From: JBFHES01 sp041584015
Lineage (GTDB): Bacteria; Bacteroidota; Bacteroidia; Bacteroidales; M50B96
DNA length: 44,307 nt
Assembly: GCA_041584015.1 (NCBI GenBank)
Contig: JBFHES010000006.1
Span: 1-44,307, forward strand
Direction of reading: 5' to 3'
The notes under the pieces: generated by a model
Databases searched by the model: none
The model's input: only the letters and a program-made list of their open reading frames with translations
Told to the model about the DNA's origin: nothing
Part shown: piece after piece, positions 1 through 8,683 of the stretch
Numbering within the stretch: position 1 is the stretch's first letter
How the letters are laid out: each line of letters starts with the position of its first letter
Program-made: the position numbers and the translations under genes

Positions 1-474
1 CATGTCGTCATCATCTTCCCATTCGTTGCCGGCAAGGGGAAGGTCTTCAGTAAATTCTTCGCCAATCATTAATTGCTGCGGAGTATTACCAATAGAGGTA
101 GCGCAAAGTGGATAAGAAATGCCGGTTATGGCTTCTGAGATTTCAACCATTTCAATGAAGAATCCTCTTTCTGAGAAAAAGTCGAATACATAAATGAGCT
201 TTTGTTTTAGTTCGTGGGTGTGTTCTTTAAGCATGGCACTCGCCATTTCAAGCTTGTCCGAGTTCTCATCTTCCTGCATATTAAACAAGGTTATCTCTCG
301 TTCCTTTTCCCAATTTTCATCACAAAGAAAAAACGAAGCCAACTGCATTGCATCATAATTACATACTTCTTGAACGAATTGATGCAAGTCTAAAAATGTG
401 GCATTTTCGCTAATTTCGATTTCCCTTATGAAGTCTTCTTCTTCACCCGAAATTATCCTGAATTTATATATCAT
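1..474 (-). CDS. pRiA4b ORF-3-like protein (3' part beyond window)
   Basis: The minus strand is open from an ATG at 474 to the window edge, giving 158 codons, so the C-terminus is missing. The N-terminus (MIYKFRIISGEEEDFIREIE), the following LHQFVQEVCNYDAMQLASFF stretch and the very acidic segment near residue 150 resemble the plasmid pRiA4b ORF-3 family (IS1096 TnpR-like fold), common single-copy chromosomal proteins of unknown function in Bacteroidota. The start lies 15 bp after the stop of the LuxC-like gene, so the two are probably co-transcribed. No mobile-element signs surround it, so the family name should not be read as plasmid origin. Family assignment is from pattern recognition only. 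Confidence 0.7.
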   Translation of the reverse strand, partial: MIYKFRIISGEEEDFIREIEISENATFLDLHQFVQEVCNYDAMQLASFFLCDENWEKEREITLFNMQEDENSDKLEMASAMLKEHTHELKQKLIYVFDFFSERGFFIEMVEISEAITGISYPLCATSIGNTPQQLMIGEEFTEDLPLAGNEWEDDDDM

Positions 475-489
475 CTCCCAGTCTTTATA

Positions 490-1503
490 TTATCCCAATT
501 TAAGTAAAAATTCATTCAAATCTTGGTGATTAATGAATTCATTTATGTTTCGATGGTATGGCAATGCTTTTGCTAAATCATCTGTTCTGAAGATACGTTG
601 TGTTGTTTGCTTATGTTTCGCAAGAATCGTATTCAGCTCTTTTTCATTATTATATTCTTGGTAATACACAACGCCCATTGGTGCATCTTGTTCTTCGTTT
701 TGTGTGTAAAGCGAAAATCCATTGTCCCAATGTTCTGTTTTATTTAGCAAAAACACCGAACGCCTGTATTCAAATGCGTTGGCATATTTGGTATGTTGCA
801 TTAAGTAGTTAAAGTGTTCCAGGTGTGGGAAATAATCTGGCCAGGTATAGCCTTTAGGTACCAATAATTTCTTCACGTTGAAATCGCTATTGCCTTGAAA
901 CTGATAGATTGCCCGACCTAACTGAAGTAATTCGTTAGGGCTTTCTGTTCCGGTGAGAACCGCAATGGAGGTTCTTCTGTTTCGAACCAATTGTGGGTAT
1001 TTTGAAAGGTATGGTTTCCATACGCTGTAATCTTTTGAGGCTTCATCAAAAATAACCGCATCAAAGTCATTCAACTTGCTGTCGGTAATTATTAATCGCT
1101 TGGCAAGCTCTGGATCATTTTTAATGAGGATTGCAGCAACGGCATCAGCTAATTCCTTGTCGCCTTCTTTCATGAATGCCTTTACCGAATTGCCTGAAGC
1201 AAGAATATGGAAAATGTCAAAAAGTGATCTTAGCGGGTGGCGCTCTGAGGGGATATAGGCAATGGTCTTTGGTGATTTGTTCTCAATTGTTTCGTTTGAA
1301 TTAATGGAGCTGAGCAAGTTTGACCAACAAGAGATGGCAATTGAAATGTCGTCGGTGGTGAAGGTGCGATTTTTTGCAATGTAGCTGCTAATGGCCTCAT
1401 TAAATTGAATGAGTTCAGCAGACGGTGCTTTTACTGAATCGCTTGAGTAATTGATTACTTCATTAAAAAAAACACCCAATGCTGTAAAGGAAGATAATTT
1501 CAT
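490..1503 (-). CDS. LuxC-like acyl-CoA reductase family protein, probably catalytically altered
   Basis: This 337-residue protein matches the Bacteroidota branch of the LuxC/acyl-CoA reductase family (aldehyde dehydrogenase superfamily). Recognisable parts are the LRSLFDIFHILASGNSVKAF segment (91-110), FDAVIFDEASKD (147-158), RNRRTSIAVLTGTESPNELL (174-193) and NVKKLLVP (209-216). In relatives as I remember them, the last motif is preceded by GCRNVSKL, whose Cys is the likely acyl-thioester nucleophile. Here the stretch reads GNSDFNVKKL, and the only Cys of the protein is C59. It may therefore be inactive or repurposed. A good promoter lies just upstream, and the pRiA4b-like gene follows directly. 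Family is likely; activity is doubtful. Confidence 0.75.
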   Translation of the reverse strand: MKLSSFTALGVFFNEVINYSSDSVKAPSAELIQFNEAISSYIAKNRTFTTDDISIAISCWSNLLSSINSNETIENKSPKTIAYIPSERHPLRSLFDIFHILASGNSVKAFMKEGDKELADAVAAILIKNDPELAKRLIITDSKLNDFDAVIFDEASKDYSVWKPYLSKYPQLVRNRRTSIAVLTGTESPNELLQLGRAIYQFQGNSDFNVKKLLVPKGYTWPDYFPHLEHFNYLMQHTKYANAFEYRRSVFLLNKTEHWDNGFSLYTQNEEQDAPMGVVYYQEYNNEKELNTILAKHKQTTQRIFRTDDLAKALPYHRNINEFINHQDLNEFLLKLG

Positions 1504-1525
1504 GCTTCTATTTTTTTAAGGACGA

Positions 1526-1555
1526 CAAAAGTAGATAATAAACACTTCTTACAAA
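1526..1555 (-). promoter_or_regulatory. Bacteroidota-type promoter for the LuxC-like gene
   Basis: On the minus strand a TTTG (1552-1555) is followed after about 18 bases by TACTTTTG (1526-1533). This fits the Bacteroidota primary sigma consensus TTTG-N19-TAnnTTTG. The box lies 23 bp before the start codon, leaving a short leader. Confidence 0.6.
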
Positions 1556-1655
1556 TAGATTTTATATAATAATGCTGGAATGTGAGGTGATAACAGATAA
1601 GGATGGTGTTTGCGAAGGAGTCTGAGGTTTATGTAGTTCAGAGTGAGTATTCGTT

Positions 1656-1868
1656 TTACTCAGGTAGTACCCATTTAACACGGCCAACTTCGCCAGTTGC
1701 AAGTTCTACCTTTATTCCGTGAGGATGCTTGGTAGCACTGGTAAGTAGTCTTCTAACAAAACCTTCGGTTAATTCTCCGCTTTGCTGATCGCGTTTTTGA
1801 ACGATTTCAACCAAATCGCCAATGTTAATATTTTTGCGGATCGTACCGCTTAGTTTCTCTTCTTCCAT
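1656..1868 (-). CDS. YwbE-family small protein (DUF2196)
   Basis: The 70-residue protein has the compact pattern of the YwbE/DUF2196 family: an INIGDLVEIVQKRDQ segment, then LTEGFVRRLLTSATKHPHGI, then KVELATGEVGRVKWVLPE at the end. The family is small, widespread and of unknown biochemical function; the pattern suggests a KOW/SH3-like beta barrel (inference). Full length for the family. It is preceded by TATATTTG (minus strand, 1889-1896), a possible -7 box, which lies immediately beyond the terminator hairpin of glnN, so the gene is likely transcribed on its own. Confidence 0.8.
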   Translation of the reverse strand: MEEEKLSGTIRKNINIGDLVEIVQKRDQQSGELTEGFVRRLLTSATKHPHGIKVELATGEVGRVKWVLPE

Positions 1869-1896
1869 TATGTATGTGAAATTTGATGCAAATATA

Positions 1897-1935
1897 AAAT
1901 GTCAGAGCTTTTAGTAATACGAAGCTCTGACATTT
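1897..1935 (-). terminator. Terminator hairpin after glnN
   Basis: A perfect 14-bp inverted repeat (AAATGTCAGAGCTT at 1897-1910, its complement at 1922-1935) with an 11-base loop lies 19 bp after the glnN stop. In the minus direction it continues into a T/A-rich run. The putative -7 box of the downstream YwbE-type gene begins at its edge. Confidence 0.75.
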
Positions 1936-1953
1936 CTTTAAGAATTATACCAA

Positions 1954-4140
1954 CTACCTGGTGAATAACAATTCTCTATACTTTGGAAGTGGCCATATTT
2001 CATCATCAACAATCAGTTCAAGCTTGTCAATATGATACCTGATATCTTCTAAGTATGGTCTGAGTTTGGTTGAATAACTTGATGCTATTTCTTTGGCATC
2101 GGTAAGAAGATTAATTTGCTTTCTCAAGTCAACCATTTCAACAACTAGTTTTCTAATAAAACTCGTGTGACGCGAAATCTTCTTTATGCTCTGAAGGTGC
2201 GGTGTGGCCATTTCATCATAATCTTCTGCACCAAATAATCCTTTTATTCCTTGCACATTGCTAATTAAAACAGCTTGATATTTCATAGCTGTTGGAATGA
2301 TATGGTTGATTGCAAGATCGCCTAATACGCGGGATTCGATTTGCAAACTTTTGGAATAATTTTCCATGCGAATGTCTAAACGCGCATCTAGTTCTCTTTC
2401 GGTGAAAATGTTGGTGTCTTTGAAAAGTTGTTTGGAGCTTTCTGAGACAAATGACATTAAGGCTTCAGGAGCCGAAGAGATGTTGGTAAGACCTCTGCTG
2501 GTAGCTTCTTTTAACCACTCATCTCCATACCCATTTCCTTCAAATCTTATCTTCTTAGATTCGATAATATATTGACGTAAGATTTGTAAAATAGCTTCGT
2601 CGCGTTTGATACCTGTTTCAATAAGTGCTTCTACCTCGGTCTTAAATAATACCAATTGATTGGCAACTGCCGAATTTAATGTGATCATTGGTGAAGCAGA
2701 GTTCGCGCTAGAACCAACAGCGCGGAATTCAAATCTGTTGCCGGTAAAGGCAAACGGAGAGGTTCTGTTTCTATCAGTGTTGTCAAGAAGAATTTCAGGT
2801 ATTTTGCCCATGTCAAGCTTCAGCTCGGCTTTCTCCTGTGGTGTCATTTTTACGCGTACCCTACTTTCTATTTCATCGAGCATTTTGGTTAACTGCGATC
2901 CAAGGAAAATAGAAATGATGGCGGGTGGTGCTTCGTGAGCTCCAAGTCGGTGTTCATTGCCCGGAGATACGATGCTGGCTCTTAAAAGATCTGCATGATC
3001 GTGAACAGCCTTAACTGTGTTTACCAGAAAAGTTAAGAATTGAAAGTTCTTTTTTGGTGTTTTGCCCGGAGAAAGCAGGTTTACTCCTGTGTTTGTTTGT
3101 AATGACCAGTTGTTGTGTTTTCCTGAACCGTTTACACCTTTGTATGGTTTTTCATGTAGCAATACTCTGAACGAATGTCTGCGTGCAATCTTCTCCATAA
3201 GATCCATTAATAGTGCATTGTGATCTACTGCTAAGTTTGCTTCTTCAAATACGGGTGCACATTCAAACTGGTTAGGAGCAACTTCGTTATGGCGTGTCTT
3301 TAAAGGTATACCAAGCTTAAGCGATTCAATCTCCAGGTCGCGCATAAAGGCTGCTGCTCTATCGGGAATCGATCCGAAGTAATGATCTTCTAATTGCTGG
3401 TCTTTGGCGCTGGCATGCCCCATTAGGGTTCTGCCAGTGAGCATTATATCTGGACGAGCGTAATACAAGGCTTGGTCGATGAGAAAGTATTCCTGTTCCC
3501 AGCCAAGAGTTGCATTTACTTTGTGTACATCTTTGTCGAAATATTGACAAACATCTACAGCTGCTTTGTCAAGTGCAGCAAGTGATTTAATTAAGGGCAT
3601 TTTATAGTCAAGGGCTTCGCCTGTATAGGATACAAATATGGTAGGTATGCATAAGGTTTTACCAATTACAAAAGCAGGCGAGGTTGGATCCCATGCTGTA
3701 TAACCTCTGGCTTCGAAAGTATTTCTTAATCCGCCACTAGGAAAGCTGGATGCATCCGGTTCTTGCTGAACAAGCATTTCTCCATCAAATTTTTCAATAA
3801 CACCACCAAACTCTGAGGGCTCGAAAAATGCATCGTGTTTCTCGGCAGTTGCACCGGTAAGCGGCTGGAACCAGTGCGTGTAATGTGTTGCTCCGGTATC
3901 AACCGACCACGCACGCATGCCGGCGGCAACCTGATTGGCTATCTTGCGATTAATTCTTGTTCCCTGGTTCATTGCATCAAGAACGCTTTCATAAGCTTCC
4001 TCGGAAAGGTAGGAGCGCATTGTTTTTGTGTTGAATACGTTGCATCCAAAATATTCAGATGTTTTAGTTGAAGGAAGTTCAACATCAAGAGGCTTTCTTT
4101 TTAATACCTCTTCTAAAGCCTTAAAACGTAAAGTTGCCAT
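1954..4140 (-). CDS. glnN: Glutamine synthetase type III
   Basis: This 728-residue protein has the length and motifs of GSIII, which joins ammonia to glutamate using ATP. It differs from the roughly 450-residue GSI; GSIII works as a large double-ring cytosolic oligomer. Visible motifs are GWEQEYFLID (213-222) with metal-binding acidic residues, RHNEVAPNQFE (283-293), and NGSGKHNNWS (337-346), the beta-Grasp/ATP-site region. The N-terminus (MATLRFKALEEVLKRKPLDV) is that of Bacteroidota GSIII. The gene stands alone, with a TACTTTTG box upstream and a terminator hairpin downstream. No GlnB or ammonium transporter gene is adjacent. Confidence 0.97.
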   Translation of the reverse strand: MATLRFKALEEVLKRKPLDVELPSTKTSEYFGCNVFNTKTMRSYLSEEAYESVLDAMNQGTRINRKIANQVAAGMRAWSVDTGATHYTHWFQPLTGATAEKHDAFFEPSEFGGVIEKFDGEMLVQQEPDASSFPSGGLRNTFEARGYTAWDPTSPAFVIGKTLCIPTIFVSYTGEALDYKMPLIKSLAALDKAAVDVCQYFDKDVHKVNATLGWEQEYFLIDQALYYARPDIMLTGRTLMGHASAKDQQLEDHYFGSIPDRAAAFMRDLEIESLKLGIPLKTRHNEVAPNQFECAPVFEEANLAVDHNALLMDLMEKIARRHSFRVLLHEKPYKGVNGSGKHNNWSLQTNTGVNLLSPGKTPKKNFQFLTFLVNTVKAVHDHADLLRASIVSPGNEHRLGAHEAPPAIISIFLGSQLTKMLDEIESRVRVKMTPQEKAELKLDMGKIPEILLDNTDRNRTSPFAFTGNRFEFRAVGSSANSASPMITLNSAVANQLVLFKTEVEALIETGIKRDEAILQILRQYIIESKKIRFEGNGYGDEWLKEATSRGLTNISSAPEALMSFVSESSKQLFKDTNIFTERELDARLDIRMENYSKSLQIESRVLGDLAINHIIPTAMKYQAVLISNVQGIKGLFGAEDYDEMATPHLQSIKKISRHTSFIRKLVVEMVDLRKQINLLTDAKEIASSYSTKLRPYLEDIRYHIDKLELIVDDEIWPLPKYRELLFTR

Positions 4141-4447
4141 TTGATAAAATTTGTTGGTTATGCGGCAAAAGTATAAAATATTTTAAGAGTGCCGTGAAAA
4201 ATAGGGGGGTGTTCTTGTGAAAAGTGTTTGTTTTTTATTAACAATGCTATTTTTGTGGGGGTGTTGTGATTTTTTTATATGTTTTTGTGAGATGTTGTAA
4301 AGATTAAAGTCCTGAATTTTGTGTAATTGCAATGTACCAATGCGACAGTCCAGGATGTTTAGTTTATGCGATAGAATTTTAATAAAAGGATATAAGAGTG
4401 GGCAACGCTGCGAATGCAAAATTGAACAATAGAAGAAAGTGAATTTA
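4141..4447. other. Intergenic region between the 639-residue protein gene and glnN
   Basis: These 307 bp hold the glnN -7 box and leader at the right side. The rest is T/G-rich on the plus strand with short G runs (near 4204 and 4257) and no convincing gene. A minus-strand reading frame of 106 codons crosses it, but it is rich in Cys, His and Ser, overlaps the end of the next gene in another frame and resembles nothing I know. Confidence 0.5.
4166..4173 (-). promoter_or_regulatory. Candidate -7 box upstream of glnN
   Basis: The minus strand reads TACTTTTG 26 bp before the glnN start, matching TAnnTTTG. I see no clear TTG at the usual -33 distance, so the promoter may be weak or activator-dependent. 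Confidence 0.45.
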
Positions 4448-6367
4448 TTATTGCTTACAAACCTGGGGTAGCTTTGCGCAGAGCAACACGTATCCTTCTT
4501 CAATTATTGTAACTAATGTTTGTATGTCTTGCTTGTTGGTGTTAATTTGTCCGTAACTGAGTCCAACTGTAGGATATGCTATTAATTGTTCAAGAATGGT
4601 TCTTTTCAAAATGAGATCATCTTTTAATTTTACAAGCATATCTACAAAGGCAGGTTTTGCAACTGTGTCAGGATAGGTTTCATTTAAATAATTGCTAATT
4701 TGATCTTCATGAATTAAAGCTGTAAAAATAGCCTCTTTAGCTGCTGCTATGGTAATTCTTAGCTCCTGTGTTGATTGTTGCTTTTTGCTTAATTCATATT
4801 TAAGGTTGTAATCCTCCAAGGCAAGTTTGGCCTGCTCCAGGCAGTAGTTACAGTGCGTGTTTTTAGTAAGTTCTATCAGGGTTATTTTTACAGCTGGCTG
4901 TCTAATTTCTGTTTCCAGGTGCTTAAGCTCGTTTATTTTGTTTTCAAACTCAAGCTTGTAACATTCCATCTCTAGCTTTGCAATGGCGTTGCTGATGGAA
5001 ATTGCCAGCTCTGATTGTTGTTGATCCGCTGGAATGTCTAATGAATGAAGGTTACGGAGGAAGGTGTTGTTTTCTTTATAAGTAAACTTCTTGTTTGCGT
5101 TTTGTAAAGTACTAAGTGTTCCGTTTGCTAGCTTAATATTCTTTAAGGCTTGATTAAGTTCAAAATATAATTCTGCATTGTCTATAATATCTTCATATTT
5201 ATCTTTAAAGATATTATTAAATCCCGCATCGTTGGCAAATTCAATTTGCCTGTTCCTGTAGGTTTGCAACAAACCATGGTAGGCTTGTGCTATTACAAAC
5301 AGGTTTTTAGAGAAGTCTTTAGTAATTTTGTTTTTTTGATTTAGACGGTAGGTATTTACCTCAGATTTAAAACTGGCAAAAAGTTCCAGAAAATCCAGGA
5401 ATTTCATTTCCTGCACATAGGTTGCTTTGCTTGGAATGGTGCCTTGGTCGAATTTATATTGTATTTTCTGTCGACGTTTACGAATGGTTTCCGCCGTGAT
5501 TTCATCACCACGAACCTCTTCGGATGCATACTTCGATTTGTAATTTACAACCGCAAAATAAGGGTATGCCTTGAAATTGATGCATGACTCAATTATGGTC
5601 CGGTTTACTACCGGGTTATCGCAGCTTTGCAGGTGCTCCTCTAATTTAAGCGTGTTAATGCTAACCAGCTTTTTAGTAGATGGAATAAAGGCATATAAAT
5701 CTACAGAATATAAATGTTTATTAAAATCCTGTCCTTCATAAAGCCGTATTGTTGAGTTGAATTTGTATAAGTTCTTGCCCAGGCTACTTTTCATGAAGCG
5801 ACCGAACTCGCGCACAATAGACAGGGAAGCTGCCGACGGATTTGGTATATCGGCTATGTTGATTAACTGGTCGGCAATAGACCTAAGCACTTTATCAGAA
5901 GTTTTATCAGTAATGATTTTACCTTCAATGCTTGCATCAATGTTACTATGTGTTGGAGCCAATGGCAGGTTGTCGAATATTCTGATAACCTCATGTTGGT
6001 CATCAATGTGTACATTATAGCCGTTCTCATCTTTTGACGCTTGAAAGTTGTATATAGGATAGGTGAGATCTCCGCCAAAATGTTTGATGTCTCTTATATT
6101 AGCAGTTATAAGCAAATACTCAATTTGCTCCTGATTTAGTTTCGATAGCCAGTGACTTTTCTTCCGTGGATGTAAGTCGTTTACCAGCTTAGAAAATCTA
6201 TCAGCATTAAACAGTAGTAGTTCGGTTGATAAATATTGCCACTCATCGGTGAATTGATAATCTACCACATGATTAAACTTTTTGACAGTCTTAATTGATC
6301 CCTGTGCTATAATGCCCTGGCAAAATAGAAGCGAAATGATGATGAAAATGGTTGCTTGTTTAATCAT
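4448..6367 (-). CDS. Unknown exported protein, 639 residues
   Basis: I do not recognise a family. A signal peptide is clear (hydrophobic residues 5-20, likely cleavage after A21 in IIAQG), so the product is exported, probably to the periplasm or cell surface. The middle (residues about 200-280) has beta-like segments such as LYSVDLYAFIPS and the YFAVVNYKSKY stretch. From about residue 320 the protein is helical and Lys/Glu/Leu-rich, suggesting a long helical bundle or coiled coil. There is a CNYC pair (C506, C509), and the C-terminus ends in a Cys-containing tail (LLCAKLPQVCKQ). Codon use and AT content match the neighbours. It starts only 15 bp beyond the dipeptidase terminator hairpin. Real gene, unknown role. 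Confidence 0.75.
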   Translation of the reverse strand: MIKQATIFIIISLLFCQGIIAQGSIKTVKKFNHVVDYQFTDEWQYLSTELLLFNADRFSKLVNDLHPRKKSHWLSKLNQEQIEYLLITANIRDIKHFGGDLTYPIYNFQASKDENGYNVHIDDQHEVIRIFDNLPLAPTHSNIDASIEGKIITDKTSDKVLRSIADQLINIADIPNPSAASLSIVREFGRFMKSSLGKNLYKFNSTIRLYEGQDFNKHLYSVDLYAFIPSTKKLVSINTLKLEEHLQSCDNPVVNRTIIESCINFKAYPYFAVVNYKSKYASEEVRGDEITAETIRKRRQKIQYKFDQGTIPSKATYVQEMKFLDFLELFASFKSEVNTYRLNQKNKITKDFSKNLFVIAQAYHGLLQTYRNRQIEFANDAGFNNIFKDKYEDIIDNAELYFELNQALKNIKLANGTLSTLQNANKKFTYKENNTFLRNLHSLDIPADQQQSELAISISNAIAKLEMECYKLEFENKINELKHLETEIRQPAVKITLIELTKNTHCNYCLEQAKLALEDYNLKYELSKKQQSTQELRITIAAAKEAIFTALIHEDQISNYLNETYPDTVAKPAFVDMLVKLKDDLILKRTILEQLIAYPTVGLSYGQINTNKQDIQTLVTIIEEGYVLLCAKLPQVCKQ

Positions 6368-6376
6368 GGTTCCATT

Positions 6377-6410
6377 TTAAAAAAGTCTGCCAGAAACCTG
6401 GCAGACTTTA
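6377..6410 (-). terminator. Terminator after the dipeptidase gene
   Basis: The 12-bp perfect stem AAAGTCTGCCAG/CTGGCAGACTTT (6382-6393 and 6398-6409) with a 4-base loop is followed, on the minus strand, by a run of six T. It lies 27 bp after the dipeptidase stop and ends about 10-15 bp before the start of the 639-residue exported protein. Confidence 0.85.
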
Positions 6411-6436
6411 ACTAAACTGTAATTATGCTTTGTTTA

Positions 6437-7807
6437 TTATTTCATAATTTCCGCAAAGTGCTTGTAAAAATGCACAATGGTTTCAATTCCTTTGTAGAAG
6501 TTGAATAATGGGAAGTTTTCGTTTGGTGAATGAATAGCATCTGATTCTAAACCAAAACCCATTAAGATTGACTTAGTATCTAACACTTGTTCAAAAGTTG
6601 AAATGATAGGAATACTTCCGCCGCTACGAACAGGAACTGGCTTCTTGCCAAATGTATCGGTATATGCACGATCAGCAGCTATGTATGAAGGCATATCGGT
6701 TGGAGAAACATATCCTTGTCCACCATGTAGATCCTGTACTTTTACAGTTACGTAATCTGGAGCTAAAGAAATAAAGTACTTCTCGAATAGCTCAGCAATT
6801 TTATGATGATCCTGATGTGGAACCAATCTCATTGAAATCTTTGCAGACGCTTTTGAAGGTAATACTGTTTTGGCACCTTCACCAATATAACCACCCCAAA
6901 TACCGTTCACATCTAATGACGGACGAATACCTGTGCGCTCGCTGCTTGAATAACCTTTCTCACCAGCAACTTCTTTAATGTCTAAAGCTTTTTTGTACTC
7001 ATCCAAATCGAATGGTGCTTTTGCCATTTCTGCTCTTTCTGCAGCACTTACTTCAAGCACATCATCGTAAAAGCCAGGAATGGTAATTACGCCATTTTCA
7101 TCTTGCAGCTGAGCGATCATTTTAGCTAAAACGTTTGCCGGGTTGGCAACAGCTCCACCAAATAATCCTGAATGCAGGTCACGGTTCGGACCAGTTACTT
7201 CAACTTCCATAAAGGCTAAACCTCTTAATCCTGTTGTGATTGAAGGAATGTCTTGTGCAATTAAGCCAGTGTCTGAAACAAGAATAACATCTGCTTTAAG
7301 CATTTCTTTATTCTCTGAACACCATTTACCTAAGTTTGGTGATCCAATCTCTTCTTCACCCTCAATCATGAATTTTACATTACACTTAAGTGTATTGGTT
7401 TTCATCATTAGTTCAAAGGCTTTGGCATGCATAAAGGCTTGTCCTTTATCATCATCAGCACCACGAGCATAAATCTTACCATCGCGAACCTCAGGTTCAA
7501 ATGGAGGAGTCTTCCATAAATCAATCGGGTCTACTGGCATTACATCATAATGACCATATACCAACACGGTTGGAGCGCTTGGGTCAATCATTTTCTCACC
7601 ATAAACTACAGGATTGCCATCTGTAGGCATAATTTCAACCTTATCGGCACCTGCCTTTAAAATAGAGTCTTTCCAATATTCAGCACATTTAATCATGTCA
7701 TCATGGTGCTCGCTAATCGAGCTAATTGATGGGATTCTGATTAAGCCGAATAATTCTTCTAAGAATCGATCCTTATGTTCTTCGATGTATTTTTTTACGT
7801 GTTCCAT
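6437..7807 (-). CDS. M20-family dipeptidase
   Basis: This 456-residue cytosolic protein belongs to the M20 metallopeptidases (dipeptidase/carnosinase-like branch), which hydrolyse dipeptides with two zinc ions. Metal-site motifs are in order: YGHYDVMPVDP (H86, D88), GADDDKGQ (bridging Asp near 119), EGEEEIGS (Glu 152-153), the SDTG segment near residue 178, and the late histidine in SDAIHSPNENF. The dimerisation 'lid' domain lies between about 200 and 330. No signal peptide. The start codon is 7 bp downstream of the stop of the small outer-membrane-type gene, so the two probably form an operon, closed by the strong hairpin at 6382-6409. Complete, with no missing catalytic residue. Confidence 0.93.
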   Translation of the reverse strand: MEHVKKYIEEHKDRFLEELFGLIRIPSISSISEHHDDMIKCAEYWKDSILKAGADKVEIMPTDGNPVVYGEKMIDPSAPTVLVYGHYDVMPVDPIDLWKTPPFEPEVRDGKIYARGADDDKGQAFMHAKAFELMMKTNTLKCNVKFMIEGEEEIGSPNLGKWCSENKEMLKADVILVSDTGLIAQDIPSITTGLRGLAFMEVEVTGPNRDLHSGLFGGAVANPANVLAKMIAQLQDENGVITIPGFYDDVLEVSAAERAEMAKAPFDLDEYKKALDIKEVAGEKGYSSSERTGIRPSLDVNGIWGGYIGEGAKTVLPSKASAKISMRLVPHQDHHKIAELFEKYFISLAPDYVTVKVQDLHGGQGYVSPTDMPSYIAADRAYTDTFGKKPVPVRSGGSIPIISTFEQVLDTKSILMGFGLESDAIHSPNENFPLFNFYKGIETIVHFYKHFAEIMK

Positions 7808-7814
7808 AGTTTTA

Positions 7815-8438
7815 TTAATTTTTAAATGAATTATTATAATCTTCGTCGCTTTCTATTTTACCAACAAACGCTGTCGATAAGTATAAACATGCTTTTACGC
7901 CAATGGTTTGATATTTTGAATTTGCAGCTACATAAGCAGCCAAACCAATCCCCTGATCGTAAATTGGCTTAAATACCAATTGATATTCTGCATAAACTCC
8001 TGCTGTAATAAAACCCTCAAGTTTTACGTCCCCATCTTCTTCGGTATAGCCATATCCGAAACCCATACCTACGCTCGGACCGATAAAGAAATACCTGTTC
8101 CAGTATCGCGATTCATTTCTCCAACCATAGGCCAAATGTACATCGTGAAGTAATTTCGGAGAATATTCTGTAATGAAATTGGTACCTGAATAAAAGTAAC
8201 CAACAGTGAAATTATGATTAAGGATTGCACTGTTAATGTCGACTCCAAAACTCAACTCTTGCTGCGGTCGTTCAAAGTAGTAACCGGTACCTGCTGCAAC
8301 AGTTAGCCAGGAGTTCTTTTTTGTGAAAAGTTTATTTCCAACAATTACATCGTCACCATCCTCCAATACTTCACCTTGTGCAAAGGTTAAACATTGAGTG
8401 AGTAAAAATATTAACAGAAAATAAACAGTCCTCAACAT
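7815..8438 (-). CDS. Small outer-membrane beta-barrel-like protein
   Basis: The 207-residue product has a signal peptide (hydrophobic 5-19, likely cleavage after A20 in FAQG). It then shows alternating aromatic/glycine strands such as AAGTGYYFERPQQELSFGVD, VGYFYSGTNFITEY and GPSVGMGFGYGYTEED. This pattern fits an eight-stranded outer-membrane barrel, but no specific family is recognised and no active-site motif is visible. It precedes the dipeptidase gene by 7 bp, so the two are probably co-transcribed, though a functional link is not evident. The C-terminus lacks the final aromatic residue typical of many barrels. Confidence 0.65.
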   Translation of the reverse strand: MLRTVYFLLIFLLTQCLTFAQGEVLEDGDDVIVGNKLFTKKNSWLTVAAGTGYYFERPQQELSFGVDINSAILNHNFTVGYFYSGTNFITEYSPKLLHDVHLAYGWRNESRYWNRYFFIGPSVGMGFGYGYTEEDGDVKLEGFITAGVYAEYQLVFKPIYDQGIGLAAYVAANSKYQTIGVKACLYLSTAFVGKIESDEDYNNSFKN

Positions 8439-8643
8439 GTGGAATAATCAAAATTTCGACAATATTAACAAATTAGGGTGTGTAATGAAAATCATATCGA
8501 GCTTACATTACTTTATCCTTACTATTCTGAATAAGCTGTCTACAAAAGATCTCGCGCGTTTATGCTTCCATTTGCTCCATGCTTCAGGCTTCTCAGAATA
8601 CATGTAACGCGAATACCTGTGTTTTATTGGACGGGTATTTTGT

Positions 8644-8672
8644 TTGTGTTCGCAGATTATTATGTAATTTTG
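8644..8672 (+). promoter_or_regulatory. Promoter for the 265-residue protein / thiamine-binding pair
   Basis: TTG (8644-8646), an 18-base spacer and TAATTTTG (8665-8672) match the Bacteroidota promoter pattern. The predicted start of transcription lies only a few bases before the ATG at 8684, so the mRNA would have almost no leader; the in-frame ATG at 8690 is an alternative start. Confidence 0.6.
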
Positions 8673-8683
8673 AGGTGTAAAAT

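Noticed and set aside
1..474. Plasmid or mobile origin suggested by the pRiA4b/TnpR family name
   Set aside because: The family is a common chromosomal one in Bacteroidota and the surroundings are housekeeping genes without repeats.
4183..4503. Minus-strand 106-codon frame between glnN and the 639-residue protein gene
   Set aside because: Overlaps the next gene's 3' end in another frame, has a Cys/His/Ser-rich sequence without a family pattern, and covers the T/G-rich intergenic stretch.
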